Source: Geminicoccaceae bacterium
GTDB lineage: Bacteria; Pseudomonadota; Alphaproteobacteria; Geminicoccales; Geminicoccaceae
Length of the DNA: 64,000 nucleotides
Direction of reading: 5' to 3'
NCBI GenBank assembly: GCA_025999455.1
Contig: AP024683.1
Location: forward strand, 2,544,451 to 2,608,450
Shown in pieces: positions 59,141 to 64,000 of the stretch. Made by a program: the position numbers and the translations under genes. The stretch's first letter is position 1; every line of letters starts with the position of its first letter. The notes under the pieces were generated by a model. The model was not told the origin of the DNA and searched no databases. It saw nothing but the letters and a program-made list of their open reading frames with translations.

Positions 59141-60541
59141 ATGCGCGGGGTCGAGGTCGAGCCGGTTCTTGAGGCGGTCGAGCGGGGCTTCCCGGCCTCG
59201 GTGGAGCGGCTCGTCGAGCTGTTGCGGATCCCCTCGGTCGGGACCGACCCGGCCTTCGCCGAAGAGACGAAGCGGGCCGCCACCTGGCTCGTCGACCGGC
59301 TGCGGGCGATCGGCTTCGACGCCTCGCTCCGCCCCACCCCCGGCATGCCCATGGTCGTGGCCCACGACCGGGACGCCCCGGCCGACGCCCCGCACCTCCT
59401 CTATTACGCCCATTACGACGTGCAGCCGCCCGATCCGCTCGGCGAGTGGGAGAGCCCGCCTTTCGAGCCGGTGATCGTCGAGGGCCCGCACGGGCCACGC
59501 CTCGTCGCCCGCGGGGCGGTCGACGACAAGGGCCAGCTCATGACCTGGGTCGAGGCCCTGGCCGCCTGGAAGGCGGTCCACGGGCGGCTGCCGGTCCGCG
59601 TCTCGATCCTGATCGAAGGCGAGGAGGAGAGTGCGTCGGAGAACCTCGAGCCCTTCCTCGTCGCCCATGCCGAGGAGCTCCGCGCCGACGTCTGCGTGAT
59701 CTCGGACACGGGCATGCTCGGCGTCGACGAGCCGGCGATCACGACCATGCTGCGCGGGATCGCCTATTTCGAGCTGCGGCTGCGCGGTCCCGGCCGGGAC
59801 CTCCATTCCGGCATGTTCGGCGGGGCCGTGCCGAACCCGATCCACGTCCTCTGCCGCGTCCTCGCCGAGTTGCACGACGCGGAGGGCCGGATCGCGCTGC
59901 CGGGCTTCTACGACCGGGTGGTCGAGCTCGACCCCGAGATCCGTGCCCGATGGCAGCGGATCCCCTTCGACGAGAAGGGCTTCCTCGAGACCGCGGGGCT
60001 TTCCCGCTCGGTCGGTGAGGCCGGCCGCACGGTCCTGGAGCGGCTCTGGTCGCGCCCCTGTTGCGACGTCAACGGCATCTGGGGCGGCTACACGGGCGAG
60101 GGCTCGAAGACCGTGATCCCGGCCAGGGCGGCGGCCAAGCTCTCCTTCCGGCTCGTCCCCGATCAGGACCCGGAGGAGGTCGCCGAACAGCTGCGCGCTT
60201 TCCTCGCCGCCCGGATCCCGGCCCACGTGGCGTGGGAGCTCGTGGCGATGGGCATGGGCCGGCCGATCCGCGTGCCGACCGGCTCACCCTTCCTCGCCGC
60301 GGCACGCCGGGCGCTCGCGCGGGTGTTCGGCAAGGAGCCGGCCCTGATCGGCTGCGGCGGGTCGATCCCGGTGACCGCTTCGATCAAGCACCGGCTCGGG
60401 ATGGACAGCCTGCTCTTGGGCTTCGGCCTCGACGACGATCGGGTCCACAGTCCGAACGAGAAGTTCGAGCTCGCCTGCTACCGCAAGGGGATCCTCTCCC
60501 ACGCCGCGTTCCTCGCCGAGGCGGCGGGGATCCGCGGCTGA
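59141..60541 (+). CDS. M20-family peptidase (dipeptidase)
   Basis: A 466-residue zinc dipeptidase of the M20 (CNDP-like) group. Metal-site motifs: LYYAHYDVQPPDPLGEWESP (His and Asp region), RGAVDDKGQ (bridging Asp), LIEGEEESASENL (catalytic Glu pair), SDTGMLG; the dimerisation domain holds GRDLHSGMFGGAVPNPIH, and VHSPNEKFEL the final ligand. ATG 59141 is 7 bases after GAAGGGAGG; an ATG two codons earlier would leave no spacing. Divergent from the sulfatase gene. Confidence 0.92.
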   Translation: MRGVEVEPVLEAVERGFPASVERLVELLRIPSVGTDPAFAEETKRAATWLVDRLRAIGFDASLRPTPGMPMVVAHDRDAPADAPHLLYYAHYDVQPPDPLGEWESPPFEPVIVEGPHGPRLVARGAVDDKGQLMTWVEALAAWKAVHGRLPVRVSILIEGEEESASENLEPFLVAHAEELRADVCVISDTGMLGVDEPAITTMLRGIAYFELRLRGPGRDLHSGMFGGAVPNPIHVLCRVLAELHDAEGRIALPGFYDRVVELDPEIRARWQRIPFDEKGFLETAGLSRSVGEAGRTVLERLWSRPCCDVNGIWGGYTGEGSKTVIPARAAAKLSFRLVPDQDPEEVAEQLRAFLAARIPAHVAWELVAMGMGRPIRVPTGSPFLAAARRALARVFGKEPALIGCGGSIPVTASIKHRLGMDSLLLGFGLDDDRVHSPNEKFELACYRKGILSHAAFLAEAAGIRG

Positions 60542-60563
60542 AGCCCGACCGCGCGGGCGCGCC

Positions 60564-61661
60564 TCAGACGTTGAAGCGGAAGTGGCAGACGTCGCCGTCG
60601 CGGATCGTGTAGTCGCGGCCTTCGAGACGCATCCGACCCGCTTCCTTGGCCCCCTGCTCGCCGCCGCAGCGGACGTAGTCCTCGTAAGAGATGACTTCGG
60701 CGCAGATGAATCCCTTGGCGATGTCGGTGTGGATCTGCGCCGCCGCCTCGACCGCCGTGGCCCCGTTCGGCACGGTCCAGGCGCGGGCTTCCTTGGGGCC
60801 CGCGGTGAAGAAGGTGATCAGCCCCAAGAGCGCGTAGCCCTCGCGGATCACCTTGGCGAGGCCCGGCTCCTCGAGGCCGAGCGTTTCGAGATAGGCCTTG
60901 CGCTCCTCGGGCTCGAGTTGGGCGAGCTCGGCCTCGATCGCGGCCGAGATGACGACCGTGCGGGCGCCTCGGCGTGCCGCCATCGCCGCCACCGCCTCGC
61001 TCCAGCGATTGCCGGTCGCGGCGGCCGCCTCCTCGACGTTGCACACGTAGAGGACCGGCTTCGCGGTCAAAAGGTTGAACCCGCGCAACAGGCCCCGCTC
61101 CTCGGCCGAAAGTGCCAGGTTGCGCGCCGGCGTCCCCTCGCCGAGCTCGGGTAATATGCGCTCCAGGAGCTCGAGCCGGGTCTTCGCTTCCTTGTCCTGG
61201 CCGCGTGCTCGGCGGACGAGGCCGTCCCGTTGCCGCTCGAGGCTCTCGAGATCGGCCAACAGGAGCTCGGTGTCGACGAGCTCGGCGTCGCGCAAGGGAT
61301 CGACCCCGCCCTCGACGTGGGTGACGTCCGGGTCCTCGAAGCAGCGCAGCACGTGGAGGATGGCATCGACCTCGCGGATCGACGCGAGGAACCGGTTGCC
61401 CAGCCCCTCGCCCTTCGAGGCGCCGCGCACGAGGCCCGCGATGTCCTTGATCTCGAGCTGGGTGGGGACGACCTTGGCGGATTTGGCGAGCCGAGCCAGG
61501 ACGTCGAGCCGCGGGTCCGGCACCGGGACCCGACCGATGTTGGGCTCGATCGTGCAGAACGGATAGTTCGCGGCAGCGGCCGCGGCGGTCGCGGTCAAGG
61601 CGTTGAAGAGCGTGGATTTGCCGACGTTCGGCAGGCCCACGATGCCGCAGGCGAAGCCCAT
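60564..61661 (-). CDS. ychF: YchF/OLA1 GTP/ATPase
   Basis: Conserved Obg-like P-loop ATPase associated with ribosomes and stress response. 365 residues: Walker A GLPNVGKST, IKDIAGLVRGASKGEGLGNR (switch II), NVEEAA at the NKxD-equivalent (altered, as usual for this ATP-preferring family), and the C-terminal TGS domain end SYEDYVRCGG...EGRDYTIRDGDVCHFRFNV. ATG 61661 lies 1 base after the pth stop on the same strand. Confidence 0.96.
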   Translation of the reverse strand: MGFACGIVGLPNVGKSTLFNALTATAAAAAANYPFCTIEPNIGRVPVPDPRLDVLARLAKSAKVVPTQLEIKDIAGLVRGASKGEGLGNRFLASIREVDAILHVLRCFEDPDVTHVEGGVDPLRDAELVDTELLLADLESLERQRDGLVRRARGQDKEAKTRLELLERILPELGEGTPARNLALSAEERGLLRGFNLLTAKPVLYVCNVEEAAAATGNRWSEAVAAMAARRGARTVVISAAIEAELAQLEPEERKAYLETLGLEEPGLAKVIREGYALLGLITFFTAGPKEARAWTVPNGATAVEAAAQIHTDIAKGFICAEVISYEDYVRCGGEQGAKEAGRMRLEGRDYTIRDGDVCHFRFNV

Positions 61662-61662
61662 C

Positions 61663-62307
61663 TCAGCCGCTCCCCTGGCCGCGTTCGGCCGTAGCCCGGG
61701 CGGCCTTGCGCTCGGCCCGCCGCGCTTCCTCCTCGGGGTCGCGCGTGGCGAGCGCCACCTTGTTCATGAACCCGGAATCGTCGCCGCGGGCCAAGAGCGG
61801 GGCCGCCTCGGCGATCGCCTCCAAGAGTCGCTCGAGCCAGGGCCGCTCGCTCTTCGCGAAATCCGACAACACGTGCCCCGTCACCTTGTCCTTGTGGCCG
61901 GGATGGCCGATCCCGATCCGCACCCGCTTGAAGTCCTGGGTACCGAGGCAGGCGGCGATCGAGCGCAAGCCGTTGTGACCGGCGACGCCGCCGCCGAGCT
62001 TCACGCGGACCTTGCCAGGCGCCAGGTCGAGCTCGTCGTGGAACACGACCACGTCCGGGAAGGGCAGCTTCAAGAAGCGGACGGCGGCGGCGACCGATCG
62101 GCCGCTCTCGTTCATGAAGGTCAAGGGCTCGAGCAGGAGCACCCGCTCGCCGTCCACGAGCCCCTCGGTGACCCGGCCCTGCCACTTGGCGCGCCAGGCC
62201 GGCAACCGCCAGCGGTCGGCGATCCGCTCGACCGCCATGAAGCCCACATTGTGGCGGTTGCCCTCGTACTCCCGGCCCGGATTGCCGAGGCCCACGAAGA
62301 GCTTCAA
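61663..62307 (-). CDS. pth: Peptidyl-tRNA hydrolase
   Basis: Releases peptidyl-tRNA dropped from ribosomes. 214 residues: [20 protein letters not shown] (catalytic His), [34 protein letters not shown] (Asp) and [12 protein letters not shown]. The start is TTG 62307, matching the family N-terminus, with GAGG upstream. The C-terminus has a Lys/Arg/Ala-rich tail longer than E. coli Pth. Part of the prs-ctc-pth-ychF unit typical of alphaproteobacteria. Confidence 0.95.
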   Translation of the reverse strand: MKLFVGLGNPGREYEGNRHNVGFMAVERIADRWRLPAWRAKWQGRVTEGLVDGERVLLLEPLTFMNESGRSVAAAVRFLKLPFPDVVVFHDELDLAPGKVRVKLGGGVAGHNGLRSIAACLGTQDFKRVRIGIGHPGHKDKVTGHVLSDFAKSERPWLERLLEAIAEAAPLLARGDDSGFMNKVALATRDPEEEARRAERKAARATAERGQGSG

Positions 62308-62323
62308 GGGCCTCGGCCCGCGC

Positions 62324-62923
62324 TCAGGACGCCGCCTGCTCGCCCGCCGCGGGCGCCTCGCCGGTGGTCGGCGGCACGATCGAGGCGATCGTGAAGTCGC
62401 GGTCGGTGATCGTGGGCCGCACGCCCTGCGGCAGCGTGACGTGACGGATGTGGACCGAATCGCCGATGTCGAAGCCCGAGAGGTCGGCCACGATCTCGGT
62501 CGGGATGGCATCGGCCGGGCAGACGAGCTCGACCTCGCGGCGGACGATGTTGAGCACGCCGCCGCGCTTGAGCCCGGGGCAGCTCGCCTCGTTCACGAAG
62601 CGCACCGGCACGAGCACCGTCACGCGCGCGCCCGCCGAAGCGCGGACGAAATCGAGGTGCAGCGGTCGGTCGGTGACCGGATGGAGCTGGGCCTCGCGCG
62701 GCAGCACGTGCTCGATCCTACCGTCGATTTCGATGTCGAAGACGGTCGCGAAGAAGCGCGGCTGGTTGAGGAGGCGCTGCACTTCCTTGGCATCGAGGCT
62801 GATCTTGAGCGGTTCGGCCCCACCGCCGTAGACGATCGCCGGGATCTTGCCGGCCCGGCGGACCGCCCGCGCGCCGCCCTTGCCCGTCCGCTCGCGCGGC
62901 CACGCCTTCAGAACCTGCACCAT
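62324..62923 (-). CDS. rplY: 50S ribosomal protein L25/Ctc
   Basis: 5S rRNA-binding ribosomal protein of the long, two-domain CTC type (199 residues). [20 protein letters not shown] and [20 protein letters not shown] form the L25 domain, [16 protein letters not shown] the hinge, and [39 protein letters not shown] the TL5-like C-terminal domain. ATG 62923 follows AGGAAGGA. pth follows 16 bases later. Confidence 0.95.
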   Translation of the reverse strand: MVQVLKAWPRERTGKGGARAVRRAGKIPAIVYGGGAEPLKISLDAKEVQRLLNQPRFFATVFDIEIDGRIEHVLPREAQLHPVTDRPLHLDFVRASAGARVTVLVPVRFVNEASCPGLKRGGVLNIVRREVELVCPADAIPTEIVADLSGFDIGDSVHIRHVTLPQGVRPTITDRDFTIASIVPPTTGEAPAAGEQAAS

Positions 62924-62984
62924 GGGATCCTTCCTCCTGCCCCTCCGGTCCGCGGGATCGCCCGCCCGGACAGACCCGACACGT

Positions 62985-63917
62985 TCAGTCGAACAAGCTC
63001 GACACCGAGCTCTCGCTCGAAATCCGCCGGATCGCCTCGCCCATGAGCGGGGCGATCGACAGCACCCGGATCTTGTCGGTGACCCGGACCGCCTCGGTCG
63101 GCCGGATGCTGTCGGTGATCACGAGCTTGTCGAGCGAGGAGGCGACGATCCGCGCCACCGCCCCGGCCGAGAGCACCCCGTGGGTGACGTAGGCCTGCAC
63201 CGAGACCGCCCCGGCCTTGAGGAGCGCATCGGCGGCGTTGCACAGCGTGCCGCCCGAATCGACGATGTCGTCGACCAGGATGCAGCGCATGCCGCGCACG
63301 TCGCCGATGACGTTCATAACCTCGGAGACGCCCGCCCGCTCGCGGCGCTTGTCGATGATGGCCAAGCCCACGTCAAGCCGCTTGGCGAAGCCGCGGGCGC
63401 GCGCCACACCGCCCACGTCCGGCGAGACGATCATCAAATTCTCGTTGCCGAGCCGCTCCAGGATGTCGGGCACCATCAACGGCGTGGAGAAGAGATTGTC
63501 GACCGGGATGTCGAAGAAGCCTTGGATCTGCCCGGCGTGGAGCTCCATGGTCAGCACCCGCGAGGCGCCGGCCGTGGTGATGAGGTTGGCGACGAGCTTG
63601 GCCGAGATCGGCGTGCGCGGGCCCGGTTTGCGGTCCTGCCGGGCGTAGCCGAAATAGGGGATGACGGCGGTGATCCGCCGTGCCGAGGCGCGCTTGAGCG
63701 CGTCGATGATGACGAGCAGCTCCATGAGATTGTCGTTGGCGGGGTAGCTCGTCGGCTGGATGATGAAGACGTCCTCGCCGCGGACGTTCTCGTGGATCTC
63801 GACGAACACCTCCATGTCGGCGAAGCGGTGCACGGTCGCCTTGGTCAGATCGACCCGCAGATAGGCCGCGATCGCTTCGGCCAGCGGCCGGTTCGCGTTG
63901 CCGGCGATGAGCTTCAT
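62985..63917 (-). CDS. prs: Ribose-phosphate pyrophosphokinase
   Basis: Makes PRPP from ribose 5-phosphate and ATP for nucleotide, histidine and tryptophan synthesis. 310 residues: [79 protein letters not shown] and the PRPP loop [23 protein letters not shown] 63917; first gene of prs-ctc-pth-ychF on the minus strand, 61 bases before ctc. Confidence 0.97.
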   Translation of the reverse strand: MKLIAGNANRPLAEAIAAYLRVDLTKATVHRFADMEVFVEIHENVRGEDVFIIQPTSYPANDNLMELLVIIDALKRASARRITAVIPYFGYARQDRKPGPRTPISAKLVANLITTAGASRVLTMELHAGQIQGFFDIPVDNLFSTPLMVPDILERLGNENLMIVSPDVGGVARARGFAKRLDVGLAIIDKRRERAGVSEVMNVIGDVRGMRCILVDDIVDSGGTLCNAADALLKAGAVSVQAYVTHGVLSAGAVARIVASSLDKLVITDSIRPTEAVRVTDKIRVLSIAPLMGEAIRRISSESSVSSLFD

Positions 63918-63956
63918 GTGCGGGGCCGTTCCGGGAGGGGTGCGAGCGCGGCCGGG

Positions 63957-63985
63957 CTTCTATCAGCAGGACCCCGCCGCGGCAA
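63957..63985 (-). promoter_or_regulatory. prs: Possible prs promoter
   Basis: On the minus strand TTGCCG (63985-63980), 17 bases, TAGAAG (63962-63957), about 40 bases before the prs ATG. A reasonable sigma-70-type pair. Confidence 0.4.
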
Positions 63986-64000
63986 TGCACCCGCCCGCCA

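Overview
The window is very GC-rich (visibly about 70 percent or more) and densely coded, with many 4-nt start/stop overlaps and frequent GTG/TTG starts. The core genes point to an alphaproteobacterium, probably a Rhodospirillales/Geminicoccales-like lineage: COQ9 beside peptide deformylase and rpsU, prs-ctc-pth-ychF, DUF2244 beside nth, and a flagellar block containing a DUF6468 protein and MotE. No species can be named from sequence alone.

Layout. 1-4.0 kb: Calvin-cycle cluster cbbF-cbbP-cbbT (minus, cbbT cut by the window edge) divergent from a CbbR-type LysR regulator. 4-12 kb: alpha/beta hydrolase, GT4 glycosyltransferase, thrS-infC, aminopeptidase P, an inositol-monophosphatase-family gene and a degenerate GGDEF protein. 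12.3-19.7 kb: tRNA-Ser(UGA), then a TetR regulator divergent from a translationally coupled hyuA-hyuB-NMT1-type ABC transporter operon. 19.7-22.4 kb: a histidine phosphatase, a 28-nt direct repeat pair with a 33-nt spacer, an orphan CARF-HEPN ribonuclease (DxTHG family) with no cas gene in view, and a DsbA-fold isomerase. 22.5-26.9 kb: methylcrotonyl-CoA carboxylase/enoyl-CoA hydratase (leucine degradation). 27.2-31.9 kb: putA, prepilin peptidase and an SDR without the catalytic Tyr/Lys.

31.9-38.1 kb holds the least explained locus. It encodes a CHASE2 receptor nucleotidyl cyclase, a 1074-residue FecR-TPR-outer-membrane-barrel protein, and two small secreted Cys-rich proteins sharing a C-terminal CELIGGDY motif. 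TPR-plus-barrel proteins are often outer-membrane exporters, so the small proteins may be cargo or ligands, and the cyclase may report envelope state. This is inference.

38.1-42 kb: iolE-iolD divergent from an iolG-like dehydrogenase (inositol catabolism). 42.7-48.8 kb: flagellar genes fliL-fliM-DUF6468-motE (minus) divergent from flgF-flgG-flgA-flgH (plus), with a good sigma-54 promoter before flgF. 48.9-50.4 kb: COQ9, def and rpsU (apparent CTG start). 51-55.4 kb: a urea/amide- or branched-chain-amino-acid-type ABC transporter. 55.4-64 kb: DUF1289, DUF4332, DUF2244, nth, sulfatase-fold hydrolase, M20 peptidase, ychF, pth, ctc (L25) and prs.

Together the genes describe a motile, flagellated, ubiquinone-using bacterium with a CO2-fixation gene set plus broad catabolism of leucine, proline, inositol and hydantoin/oxoproline-like compounds. 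No insertion sequences, prophage or rRNA were seen.
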